In this document: in pieces, positions 1-7,711 of the stretch
How positions within the stretch are numbered: position 1 is the first letter of the stretch
Layout of the letters: every line of letters starts with the position of its first letter
Origin: Nonlabens sp.
GTDB taxonomy: Bacteria; Bacteroidota; Bacteroidia; Flavobacteriales; Flavobacteriaceae
Assembly: GCA_023301395.1 (NCBI GenBank)
Contig: JALZUY010000049.1
Coordinates: forward strand, 1 to 31,537
Length of the DNA stretch: 31,537 bases
Direction of reading: 5' to 3'
Program-made: the position numbers and the translations under genes
The notes under the pieces: model-generated
The model's database searches: none
The model's input: the letters and a program-made list of their open reading frames with translations, nothing else
What the model was told of the DNA's origin: nothing

Positions 1-933
1 TTCCAGTAAAGGTTTTTGAGTATAAAGTTCTTTATGCGCTTTACTTCTTTGTTCTTCGTTTATAACAACCGTAGGAAATGCATCTTCCATAAAATCACTT
101 ATAGTAGGAAGTCTTTTAAGTCTAGTAGCCGTGTCTGGTCTTGCAGCGATTAAAGCTTTAGTATAGGCTTCTTGAGCATTTTCAAAAAGTTCTAGTGGCG
201 TTCCTGTCTCAACAACTCGGCCTTTGTACATTACTGCAATGCGGTCTGCTATTTCATGAACTAATCCTAAATCATGAGAGATAAACAATACGCTCATTCC
301 ATACACAGCCTGTAATTCTTTAAGAAGTAAAATAATTTCTTTTTGTACCGTAACATCGAGTGCTGTTGTAGGCTCGTCTGCAATAAGGATTTTGGGCTTG
401 CATGCAATTGCCATGGCAATCATCACACGTTGCATTTGTCCACCGCTTATCTCGTGTGGATATTTTTTAAAGGTTTGTTCTGGAGTAGGTAGTTTAACCT
501 TTTTAAACAATTGTAGTACTTCAGTTTTAATTGCTTTACTTGATAATTTGGTATGGATCTCAAGAATTTCAGCTACCTGTTGACCACAAGTGATGGTAGG
601 ATTGAGAGAACTCATGGGTTCTTGGAAAATCATGCTTATCACGCTTCCGCGAAAGCGAGACCAATCTCCACTTTCAAATTTTTTTAAATCCTTATTTAGT
701 ACAGACAGCTCGTCTGCTTGAATGATGGCGTTATTTAAAGGCAGAAGTCCCATTAATGCCTTTGAAGTAACAGACTTACCACTACCCGATTCTCCGACTA
801 CAGCAAAAATTTCGTTTTCAAAAAGTTCTAGGTTCACATCAAAAAGCACCTGATTCTCTTGTTTCCCATTTTTAAAGGAAACATTGAGATTTCTAATGCG
901 AGCCAGTGGCTTATTTTGTGATGATTTGGTCAT
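1..933 (-). CDS. Oligopeptide-type ABC transporter ATP-binding protein (partial, 3' end beyond window)
   Basis: ATPase of a peptide/nickel (Dpp/Opp-type) importer, acting on the cytoplasmic face of the inner membrane. Reading from the ATG at 931-933, 311 codons run in frame to base 1, so the C-terminus is missing. Visible motifs are Walker A GESGSGKS (residues 47-54), a Q-loop region MIFQEPMSSLNP, the signature ISGGQMQR, Walker B ILIADEPTTALD and the switch ISHDL. The frame is still open after the usual C-terminal oligopeptide-ATPase extension. In Bacteroidota this family is often a double-length DppD-DppF fusion, so a second ATPase domain may follow; that is inference. The start overlaps the exonuclease stop by 23 nt, which suggests translational coupling at the end of the PSP1-gldH-PBP operon. 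A copy of the genome palindrome lies in the coding sequence at 642-657. Substrate is not determinable. Confidence 0.9.
   Translation of the reverse strand, partial: MTKSSQNKPLARIRNLNVSFKNGKQENQVLFDVNLELFENEIFAVVGESGSGKSVTSKALMGLLPLNNAIIQADELSVLNKDLKKFESGDWSRFRGSVISMIFQEPMSSLNPTITCGQQVAEILEIHTKLSSKAIKTEVLQLFKKVKLPTPEQTFKKYPHEISGGQMQRVMIAMAIACKPKILIADEPTTALDVTVQKEIILLLKELQAVYGMSVLFISHDLGLVHEIADRIAVMYKGRVVETGTPLELFENAQEAYTKALIAARPDTATRLKRLPTISDFMEDAFPTVVINEEQRSKAHKELYTQKPLLE
642..657. repeat. Genome palindrome copy 1 (one mismatch)
   Basis: CGCTTCCGCGAAAGCG inside the ABC ATPase gene; on the coding strand it encodes RFRGS just before the Q-loop region. Confidence 0.8.
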
Positions 934-1621
934 CTGTAAGAAGTGGTTCTATGCGTAATTTAAGGAGTATTTGTGCCACTGCGATGACATCTTTCTCACA
1001 ATATCTAGCAATGCGTTCTATGTCATTTTCTTTATAGTACACATCGCGTACTTGAGAACCATCAATATCATCTTTAGGTGATGGAATGTCTAATACACGC
1101 GTCATCAATTTTAAAGAAGTAAAATGTTTATAATCACCAAATTTCCATAACTCCATCGTATCTAAATGAGGTACTTCCCATGGTTTTTTACCAAAAAGAT
1201 TAAGCTTAGTAGGCAAGGCGATACTATTTATAATCATACGTCTAGCGATGTATGGGAAATCAAATTCTTTACCGTTATGCGCACAAAGAATTTGATGCCT
1301 ACCTGAAAAATGTTCTTTAAGTAATTTACTAAATTCTTCAAGTAATTCTACTTCAGTACCAGTAAAACTGCGCACTCTAAATTGTCTATTAGTGCGATCC
1401 ACAAAGTAGCCTACTGATATGCATACAATTTTACCAAACTCTGCCCAAATGCCAGCACGATCGTAGAACTCCTCAGGAGTAAAGTCCTCTTTGCGTTGAT
1501 ACTTGGTCTTGTCTGCATAGAGTTGTTGATCTATAGCATCTAATTCATCAAAGGACGATTGCTGTGGCACCGTTTCAATATCCAAGAAAAGGACGTTATC
1601 AAGTTTAATTGTGCTAAGCAT
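911..1621 (-). CDS. DnaQ-like 3'-5' exonuclease (PolB-exonuclease-related)
   Basis: Predicted DEDDy 3'-5' exonuclease of 236 residues, resembling the stand-alone proofreading domain family of B-type polymerases (DNA_pol_B_exo2). The three exonuclease motifs are present: FLDIETVP (D14, E16), AHNGKEFDFPYIARRM (D121) and YCEKDVIAVAQ (Y207, D211). There is no polymerase domain and no signal peptide, so it should act in the cytoplasm, probably in DNA or RNA end trimming; the actual substrate is unknown. It starts 10 nt after the PBP1A stop codon and its end overlaps the ABC ATPase start, so it is probably co-transcribed with both. The family assignment is firm and the biological role is not. Confidence 0.88.
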   Translation of the reverse strand: MLSTIKLDNVLFLDIETVPQQSSFDELDAIDQQLYADKTKYQRKEDFTPEEFYDRAGIWAEFGKIVCISVGYFVDRTNRQFRVRSFTGTEVELLEEFSKLLKEHFSGRHQILCAHNGKEFDFPYIARRMIINSIALPTKLNLFGKKPWEVPHLDTMELWKFGDYKHFTSLKLMTRVLDIPSPKDDIDGSQVRDVYYKENDIERIARYCEKDVIAVAQILLKLRIEPLLTDDQIITK

Positions 1622-1631
1622 ATGATTAAAA

Positions 1632-3968
1632 TTACATTCCTAATTCGTCACCATCTTCATCTTCATCTTCCAGATCATTATTATTTTCTTTATAATCCTC
1701 ACAATCTACTATTATAGATAAGTTGTTAGGTTTACTAAATTTCTCTTTAGAAACTTCTAAGTTCTTATCTCCATAAACAGATTTCATATAAGAACCCCAA
1801 ATAGGTAATGCCATCGAGGCACCTTGTCCATATTTTGTAGAAGCAAAATGTACTGATCGATCATCTCCACCTACCCAAACTCCAGATACTAAGTTAGGAA
1901 CGATTCCCATAAACCAACCGTCTGAGTTATTTTGCGTAGTTCCTGTTTTACCTGCAATCGGGTTTTTAAATTCGTAAGGGTAATCTGTAATTACATTTTT
2001 ATATAAATACTGACTCGCACGCCATTTACCTCTTAATCTATTACCACTACCTTCAGTGGTAACTCCTTCCATTAATTTAAGAGTAACATAGGCAGTTTCG
2101 GGATTCATAACATCCTTAGTTACTGGATTATATTGAAAGAGGATTGTACCATTTTTATCTTGAATACTTGTTACTAGTACTGGAGCGTTATAGATTCCTT
2201 CGTTTGCAAAAACTCCATAAGCTCCTACCATTTCAAAAAGGCTAACATCTGCAGTTCCCAGTGCTAGTGATGGTACAGGCGCCATTTCTTTAATATTAAT
2301 ACCTAATCTACCAGCTAGATCTATAACCGGTTGTGGTCCTACTTCATCCATTAATCGAGCAGAAATTGTATTCTTAGATTTAGCTAGTGCAGTTTTAAGT
2401 GTCATAATGTTACCGTACTCTCCACTAGCGTCTGATGGTGTCCAGTCTTTAGTATTACCATGCTTACCAGCTGGGATAGTATATTCTCCATCTGGAAATT
2501 CTTTACACGGTGAATATTTTAATAAATCTATTGCAGTAGCATATAAGAAAGGCTTAAAAGTAGAACCTGCCTGACGTGTTCCTTTTTTAACGTGATCAAA
2601 TTTAAAATGTTTGTGGTTGATTCCACCTACCCATGCTTTTACATGACCTGTTTGCGGTTCCATAGACATCATTCCAGCCTGCAAGAATTTTTTATAATAA
2701 AATATAGAATCTCTAGGAGTCATGATTGTATCACGCTCACGTCCTGGTGCTTGCCAGTCAAAAATGGTCATTTCAGTCTTTTTATCAAAACTGGATAGAA
2801 TGTCATTTTCTGACTTACCTTCTTTCTTCATCTCTCTCCAGCGGTCAGATATACGTATAGCGCGATTAATAGTCGATTCTATTTGCTTGCTCGTTATGTC
2901 TCTAAAGGGAGCGTCTTTAAGTTCAGTATTTTGAGAATCAAATTCTTTTTGAAGGTTTGCCATATGCGCCACCATTGCATCCTCCGCATAACGCTGCATG
3001 CGACTATCAATGGTTACATTAATTTTTAAACCATCGTTGTATAGGTTGTAATTCTCGCCTGTCTCTGGGTTGGTATTATTTGCTGCCCAATCTTTTAGCC
3101 ATTCTCTCAAATATTCACGGAAATAAGTTCCCATTCCATCATTGTGACCTTCAGGAGAAAAATTTAGTTTAATAGGTTGTGCTGTAAGGCTATCTTTTGC
3201 AGCTTCGGTCATTTTATTATTACGTACCATTTGAAAAAACACCTGGTTGCGACGTCTAAATGACTTTTCTTTAGACACTTCTCTATATGGATTATACTGT
3301 CTAGGGTTCTTTAACATCGCCACAAAAACAGCACTTTCTTCTACCGTTAATGAGTCAGGTTCTTTACCAAAATAAATATTTGCCGCTGAGCGTATTCCAA
3401 TCGCTTGTTTTAAGAAATCAAACTGATTCAAATATTGAGTAATAATTTCCTCTTTAGTATATTGTTTTTCAAGACGTGTCGCAATAATCCATTCACGGAT
3501 TTTCTGTATTCCACGTTCAACTTTATTCTTACTACGTTCTTCAGTAAAATATAATTTTGCCAGTTGTTGTGTTATCGTACTCGCACCACCTTTAGTTCCT
3601 AAAAATGCAAACGCTCTTGTAGTTCCATATCCATCTATACCGCTATGATCCCAGAAACGCTCATCCTCTGTAGACACGAGTGCATCTATTAAATTTTGAG
3701 GTAAATCTTCATATTTTACAGGTTTGCGATTATCTGTAAAGAAAGTCCCTAGTGTTTTACCATCCACAGTTACAATCTCTGTAGCGAGTTCAGATTTAGG
3801 ATTTTCTAGGATTGTATGATCAGGTAAATTACCAAAAACACCCCAAGCCGTTAATAAAAATAGCAATATTACCAGTCCTATTCCTATGAAAACGAGTTTC
3901 CAGAATAGTTTGACGTTTTTCTTAGTCTCTTGCGCTTTTTGAGCGATCTGTGCTTTAGTTGTTGCCAT
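1632..3968 (-). CDS. Class A penicillin-binding protein (PBP1A-type transglycosylase/transpeptidase)
   Basis: Bifunctional peptidoglycan synthase in the inner membrane. It polymerises lipid II glycan chains and cross-links the stem peptides. A cytoplasmic N-terminus is followed by one membrane segment (about residues 23-45). The GT51 domain has EDERFWDH with catalytic E101, then GASTITQQLAK and the KIREW segment. The transpeptidase domain has the SxxK serine (S469-K472), SKN (531-533) and KTGT (674-677). The length of 778 residues is normal for the family. The C-terminus is a short acidic low-complexity tail (EDEDEDGDELGM), which is common in flavobacterial homologues. Its first 14 nt overlap the end of gldH. 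Placing a wall synthase with gldH and the PSP1 gene is a recurrent flavobacterial arrangement, as far as I recall. Confidence 0.96.
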   Translation of the reverse strand: MATTKAQIAQKAQETKKNVKLFWKLVFIGIGLVILLFLLTAWGVFGNLPDHTILENPKSELATEIVTVDGKTLGTFFTDNRKPVKYEDLPQNLIDALVSTEDERFWDHSGIDGYGTTRAFAFLGTKGGASTITQQLAKLYFTEERSKNKVERGIQKIREWIIATRLEKQYTKEEIITQYLNQFDFLKQAIGIRSAANIYFGKEPDSLTVEESAVFVAMLKNPRQYNPYREVSKEKSFRRRNQVFFQMVRNNKMTEAAKDSLTAQPIKLNFSPEGHNDGMGTYFREYLREWLKDWAANNTNPETGENYNLYNDGLKINVTIDSRMQRYAEDAMVAHMANLQKEFDSQNTELKDAPFRDITSKQIESTINRAIRISDRWREMKKEGKSENDILSSFDKKTEMTIFDWQAPGRERDTIMTPRDSIFYYKKFLQAGMMSMEPQTGHVKAWVGGINHKHFKFDHVKKGTRQAGSTFKPFLYATAIDLLKYSPCKEFPDGEYTIPAGKHGNTKDWTPSDASGEYGNIMTLKTALAKSKNTISARLMDEVGPQPVIDLAGRLGINIKEMAPVPSLALGTADVSLFEMVGAYGVFANEGIYNAPVLVTSIQDKNGTILFQYNPVTKDVMNPETAYVTLKLMEGVTTEGSGNRLRGKWRASQYLYKNVITDYPYEFKNPIAGKTGTTQNNSDGWFMGIVPNLVSGVWVGGDDRSVHFASTKYGQGASMALPIWGSYMKSVYGDKNLEVSKEKFSKPNNLSIIVDCEDYKENNNDLEDEDEDGDELGM

Positions 3969-4452
3969 ATTGCACTTGTTTTTCTATACTATAACCTATA
4001 TCGAGTATCCCTTCTAATTGAGCAATACCGTCTACAGAACCATTTTTTCTCATTACATGACGTAAAGTGAGAAGGTAAGTTCCGCTTTCGCGAAAACGTA
4101 CTCCTTCCTTGTACCATAATTTATTCTCATAAACATCACTGTAACCTGTTCCTAAAAACTTTCCTTGAGGCGTTGCCATCTCATACTCAAGTGTATCTGT
4201 AACGATTTTACCTTCTGGGAATTTCATCTCAGCAATTAAAAATAGATTGCTATAACCATAATCATGGTTGTTTCTCATATTTAAAAACATATCATAAGTA
4301 TTGACTGTATCCACAGGTTCAATAGTAAAAACAGGTGCTTCAAGAATATCCCATTGTGCATCACTGAGCGATACAGACTGTGAATCTACCAGATTCTGAT
4401 CGCAAGAGGTCAGAACCAAACAACTTAACAATAAAAATACTACTGTCTTCAT
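3955..4452 (-). CDS. gldH: Gliding motility lipoprotein GldH
   Basis: Small lipoprotein needed for flavobacterial gliding. In Flavobacterium johnsoniae the Gld proteins assemble the gliding motor and the type IX secretion machinery. The 165-residue product has a lipoprotein signal peptide with lipobox LTSC (lipidated C17). Its body matches the GldH pattern: a DTVNTYDMFLNMRNNHDY segment, an SNLFLIAEMKFP strand, a DTLEYEMATPQGK(F)LGTGYSD region and an LRHVMRKNG motif near the end. The start codon overlaps the stop of the PSP1 gene by one base (TAATG), so translation is coupled. An imperfect genome palindrome at 4083-4098 encodes the RFRESG segment. The two T9SS-sorted cargo proteins in this window fit a gliding/T9SS-competent bacterium. 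Confidence 0.93.
   Translation of the reverse strand: MKTVVFLLLSCLVLTSCDQNLVDSQSVSLSDAQWDILEAPVFTIEPVDTVNTYDMFLNMRNNHDYGYSNLFLIAEMKFPEGKIVTDTLEYEMATPQGKFLGTGYSDVYENKLWYKEGVRFRESGTYLLTLRHVMRKNGSVDGIAQLEGILDIGYSIEKQVQYGNN
4083..4098. repeat. Genome palindrome copy 2 (one mismatch)
   Basis: CGCTTTCGCGAAAACG inside gldH; encodes RFRESG, the same frame as copy 1. Confidence 0.8.
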
Positions 4453-5795
4453 TACTCCGTTTTCTTAGGTGGTCTATTGCGGTTATTAGGCCTTTTTTTG
4501 CGAGGCTTGTTAATTGCTGTACCTTCTCCAACAGGCTTTTGTTTTGCCTGTGGTGAGCCACTATCGCTTTTAGGCTTATTTTGATGTATAGGTTTCTTTT
4601 TAGGTCTAGGCTGGTTTCCTTTTGCTTGAGACCCTTTTTGATTACCATCCTGTGCCTTAGGACTACGATTAGTACGTCGTTTTTTACGCTTCTTATTTTT
4701 AGTAGCTGCTTGATCAAATCTTGTAAGACTATCTTGCCCTACTACATTCTCAAAATTCACTTCTTCTATCACAGCATGCTCTGCAGCATACTCTTCTAAA
4801 CTTGCTACATTTTCTTTGGCTTTGTTTTTTGTAACAATTTCATGTACTTGGGTTGTTGTTAAAGTGTGCCAGTTCATCCACTCACCTTCATAACAATACC
4901 ACATGATACCTTTAAAAATATCTATTTTTTGACAGACTGCAGTTCCTTTATCTGTGTATAATTTTTGATTTTGTTTAGGGAAATCTTTGAGTGCGTCCAT
5001 GTATGAATCCAGCTCATAGTTCAAACAACACTTTAATTTTCCACATTGTCCCGCCAGCTTTTGCGGATTCAACGATAGGTTTTGATATCGAGCAGCGCTT
5101 GTAGTAACAGATCTAAAATCTGTCAACCATGTAGAACAACAAAGTTCTCGTCCACAAGAACCTATACCGCCTAAACGGGCTGCTTCCTGACGCAATCCTA
5201 TTTGACGCATTTCTATGCGTGTCTTAAATTCTGTAGCATATTCTCTGATTAGTTGACGGAAATCAACGCGTTCCTCAGCCGTATAGTAAAAGGTAGCCTT
5301 TGAGCCATCACCTTGAAATTCGATATCAGAGATTTTCATTTGAAGCTCTAGACGTATCGCAATCTGGCGAGCACGCACTTTCATAGGATCTTCTTTCTCA
5401 CGAGCGGTTTTCCACTTATCGACATCATTTTGTGATGCAATTCGGTAGATTTTAGGAAACTCTTCTGTCTCGTAACGTATTTTCTTTTTCTTCAATTGCA
5501 CACGTACTAACTCACCTGTCAGCGTAATGATACCTATATCGTGACCAGTCTCTGTTTGCGTGGCAACAATGTCACCTATTTTTAATTGAAGATTTTCTGA
5601 ATTTACAAAATATTCTTTGCGGCTATTTTTAAAGCGCACTTCCACATAATTGAAAGTGGTTTGACCGTCTGGCAAATCCATGTTTGCTAACCAGTCAAAA
5701 ACCGTTAATTTATTACATCCACTGGTACCACAAGTACCGTGATTTTTACAACCGCCTGGAGTGCCTCCACCGGTTCCACAACTATTACAGCTCAT
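4452..5795 (-). CDS. PSP1 domain protein (RicT/YaaT-like)
   Basis: Homologue of the PSP1/RicT family. In Bacillus, RicT belongs to a complex affecting RNA processing and phosphorelays; the role in Bacteroidota is not established. The start at 5793-5795 was chosen because the conserved Cys-rich N-terminus begins there (MSCNSCGTGGG, with Cys at 3, 6, 16, 22 and 27). An ATG 27 nt upstream adds only an unconserved leader. The PSP1 body contains the Cys motifs GRELCCSTWL and AGQCGKLKCCLNYE, which look able to bind metal or an Fe-S cluster. The last ~75 residues are a basic, Lys/Arg/Pro/Asn-rich disordered tail, suggestive of nucleic-acid contact (inference). It is the first gene of the minus-strand operon and overlaps gldH by one base. 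Confidence 0.92.
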   Translation of the reverse strand: MSCNSCGTGGGTPGGCKNHGTCGTSGCNKLTVFDWLANMDLPDGQTTFNYVEVRFKNSRKEYFVNSENLQLKIGDIVATQTETGHDIGIITLTGELVRVQLKKKKIRYETEEFPKIYRIASQNDVDKWKTAREKEDPMKVRARQIAIRLELQMKISDIEFQGDGSKATFYYTAEERVDFRQLIREYATEFKTRIEMRQIGLRQEAARLGGIGSCGRELCCSTWLTDFRSVTTSAARYQNLSLNPQKLAGQCGKLKCCLNYELDSYMDALKDFPKQNQKLYTDKGTAVCQKIDIFKGIMWYCYEGEWMNWHTLTTTQVHEIVTKNKAKENVASLEEYAAEHAVIEEVNFENVVGQDSLTRFDQAATKNKKRKKRRTNRSPKAQDGNQKGSQAKGNQPRPKKKPIHQNKPKSDSGSPQAKQKPVGEGTAINKPRKKRPNNRNRPPKKTE

Positions 5796-6083
5796 TAATC
5801 CTATGTATATATTGAAATTCAAGTGATTAACTCACTGAATTGAATGATTGATATCAAACGTAAATATAGGGAAATAAGTATGGAGAAATGGGCTAGTTTA
5901 AGAGAACTATAAAGAGTTCTTGTTATTGCTAAGACTTACTTAGATGTCATTGAGATCTAAAAGTAACAGTTATAAAAAAAGAGGTAGCTTATTATTTTAA
6001 ATAAGAAAACAAGGTTGACTGCACTCTAAACTTATTGATAATCTTCTGGTTTAAGCAAACTTTTAATTCATCAATTTACTCCA
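5796..6083. other. Intergenic stretch without a recognised gene
   Basis: Between the PSP1 gene and the tRNA-Asn terminator no open frame of credible length or known RNA was seen on either strand. Besides the candidate -7 box at 5855-5862 it holds only a weak 6-bp inverted repeat (AGAACT/AGTTCT, around 5908-5925), without a T-tract. Confidence 0.5.
5855..5862 (-). promoter_or_regulatory. Candidate -7 promoter box for the PSP1-gldH-PBP operon
   Basis: Read on the minus strand this is TACGTTTG, a full match to the Bacteroidota -7 consensus TAnnTTTG, about 60 nt upstream of the PSP1 start. I see no clear -33 TTG at the usual spacing, so this is only a candidate. Confidence 0.35.
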
Positions 6084-6114
6084 TAAAAAAATCCCAATCA
6101 TTGCTGATTGGGAT
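6084..6114 (-). terminator. Rho-independent terminator after tRNA-Asn
   Basis: A perfect 10-bp inverted repeat (ATCCCAATCA at 6091-6100 and its complement at 6105-6114) with a 4-nt loop. On the minus strand it is followed by a run of seven T (A-run at 6084-6090 on the plus strand). It starts 5 nt past the tRNA 3' end. Confidence 0.85.
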
Positions 6115-6118
6115 TAGG

Positions 6119-6192
6119 CTCCTCCTCTTGGGCTCGAACCAAGGACCCTCTGATTAACAGTCAGATGCTCTAACCAACTGAGCTAAGGAGGA
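6119..6192 (-). tRNA. tRNA-Asn(GTT)
   Basis: The 74-nt minus-strand sequence folds as a full cloverleaf. The acceptor stem is TCCTCCT/AGGAGGA with discriminator G, the D arm is GCTC/GAGC, the anticodon stem is TCTGA/TCAGA with loop CTGTTAA (anticodon GTT, Asn), and the T arm is CTTGG/CCAAG with loop TTCGAGC. The CCA end is not encoded (the genome reads CCT). It is a single tRNA with its own promoter and terminator. Confidence 0.97.
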
Positions 6193-6234
6193 ATGTGATA
6201 TACACAACACTCAAGCTATTTGCTTAAGCGAGGG

Positions 6235-6267
6235 CAAATATAATATGTTTTTTTACTTGCCGCCAAA
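6235..6267 (-). promoter_or_regulatory. Bacteroidota-type promoter of tRNA-Asn
   Basis: On the minus strand a TTTG (-33; plus 6264-6267) and TATATTTG (-7; plus 6235-6242) are separated by 21 bp, within the usual spacing. The -7 box lies 42 nt upstream of the mature tRNA 5' end, leaving a short leader to be processed. Confidence 0.6.
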
Positions 6268-6306
6268 GTTTTTGAAGAAATTAATTAAAATTTAATTTTA
6301 AAGAAG

Positions 6307-7644
6307 CTAATTAAAAATCGCTTTATAAATATCGTTCCCATTTGCATATAACATTAATGCAAGTAAAATGAAGATTCCTATTAATTGTGCGCGCTCTAAG
6401 AACTTATCTCCAGGTTTACGACCTGTAACTATTTCATAAAGTAAAAACATCACATGACCACCGTCAAGAGCTGGAATAGGTAATATGTTCATTATAGCAA
6501 GAACAAAGGAAATCCACGCTGTACGTTCCCAGAATTTAGTCCAGTCCCAGGTGTCAGGATATAATTTTGCTATGGTACCAAATCCACCTAATTGACTTGC
6601 TCCTTTTTTAGTAAATACGTAATCAAATTGTTTTACATAATCTCTCATGGTCCAATAGCCATGTGTAAAACCTTCACTTACACTTTCACTAAAACTATAA
6701 TCAACATCTCTAGCAGTAACATAATCAACCGTTGGGGCTTTTCTGAAACCTATAATTCTCTTTCTGTTATCCTTAAAATCTATAATTTTAGACTGCACCA
6801 TTCCCATCTTATTTTGAAATTTAATCTCAAATGGTGTGCTGTCATTTACTACATATTTTATTACTTCAGTATAATCAGTGTTATAAGTAATTGGTTTGCC
6901 CGCCATTTCAACAATTGTCATTCCTGGCTTAATCCCTATTTTATCTGCAATAGTTCCTTCTTCTACCTCACCTACTTCAAAAGGAAAACGCGGTTCAAGC
7001 GGCCCCATAATGTCAGCATTAAAAACACGGTCTCCCATATCATCTGGAATACTTATTTCTACTGGAGTACCATCTCTTAAAACAGTAACCACCTCTACAC
7101 TTCTATAAACAAATCTATGAACGAGATTATCTGCAATCTGTAATGTATCACCATCTACTAAAAGAACTTGATCACCATCTTCAAAACCAATCTCTTCTAG
7201 AACAGGTGGCATACCAAAACCAAATTCATAATCAGATCCAGTTGCTACATTTCTACCGTTTGAATAAAACAACATGATGTAAATGAAGAAACCTACAAGA
7301 ACATTTACAATTACTCCACCTAACATGATAATTAAACGTTGCCAAGCTGGCTTAGAACGAAATTCCCATGGCTTAGATTCTTGAGCCATTTGCTCTTTAT
7401 CCATGCTCTCATCAATCATTCCAGCGATTTTCACATAACCACCTAGAGGCAACCAACCTATTCCGTATTCTGTCTCACCTATTTTCTTTTTAAATAAGGA
7501 GAATTTAATGTCAAAAAACAAGAAGAACTTCTCTACTCTTGTTTTAAATAATCGGGCTGGAATAAAATGTCCTAACTCATGTAAAACAATGAGTAAAGAA
7601 AGACTCATAAAAAAATTTATGGCTATTATTATATATGGATGCAT
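6307..7644 (-). CDS. rseP: RIP metalloprotease RseP (site-2 protease, M50)
   Basis: Intramembrane zinc metalloprotease of the inner membrane. Site-2 proteases cut transmembrane anti-sigma factors or signal-peptide remnants to release envelope-stress signals. The 445-residue protein starts with a membrane segment carrying HELGH (residues 22-26; zinc ligands and catalytic Glu). Further membrane segments, a periplasmic PDZ portion (about residues 210-260) and the second active-site motif ALDGG (392-396, D394 as third ligand) in a C-terminal membrane helix follow. Everything required for activity is present. It is monocistronic, with its own promoter between it and the M1 peptidase gene. Its substrate in this organism cannot be read from the window. 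Confidence 0.95.
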   Translation of the reverse strand: MHPYIIIAINFFMSLSLLIVLHELGHFIPARLFKTRVEKFFLFFDIKFSLFKKKIGETEYGIGWLPLGGYVKIAGMIDESMDKEQMAQESKPWEFRSKPAWQRLIIMLGGVIVNVLVGFFIYIMLFYSNGRNVATGSDYEFGFGMPPVLEEIGFEDGDQVLLVDGDTLQIADNLVHRFVYRSVEVVTVLRDGTPVEISIPDDMGDRVFNADIMGPLEPRFPFEVGEVEEGTIADKIGIKPGMTIVEMAGKPITYNTDYTEVIKYVVNDSTPFEIKFQNKMGMVQSKIIDFKDNRKRIIGFRKAPTVDYVTARDVDYSFSESVSEGFTHGYWTMRDYVKQFDYVFTKKGASQLGGFGTIAKLYPDTWDWTKFWERTAWISFVLAIMNILPIPALDGGHVMFLLYEIVTGRKPGDKFLERAQLIGIFILLALMLYANGNDIYKAIFN

Positions 7645-7666
7645 TGCTATTCTATTTTAAAGAGCG

Positions 7667-7698
7667 CAAAAATAGGTCTTTGCACGCATCTTACACAA
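7667..7698 (-). promoter_or_regulatory. Bacteroidota-type promoter of rseP
   Basis: On the minus strand TTG (plus 7696-7698) and TATTTTTG (plus 7667-7674) are 21 bp apart. The -7 box is about 22 nt from the rseP start codon. It fits the short gap after the M1 peptidase stop. Confidence 0.55.
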
Positions 7699-7711
7699 TC
7701 TACAGGTACAT

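Noticed and set aside
4361..4717. 118-residue open frame on the minus strand across the gldH/PSP1 junction
   Set aside because: It overlaps two well-supported genes in another frame and its product is a low-complexity basic shadow of the PSP1 tail.
5908..5925. Inverted repeat AGAACT...AGTTCT as a terminator or small RNA
   Set aside because: Only 6 bp of stem, no T-tract, and no promoter or conserved structure nearby.
6270..6306. A/T-only inverted repeat after rseP as a terminator
   Set aside because: The stem is made only of A-T pairs and would be unstable; such repeats are expected by chance in this base composition.
6592..7080. 162-residue plus-strand open frame opposite rseP
   Set aside because: Antisense shadow of a conserved protease gene, rich in Phe, Tyr, Ile and Ser, with no recognisable domain or start context.
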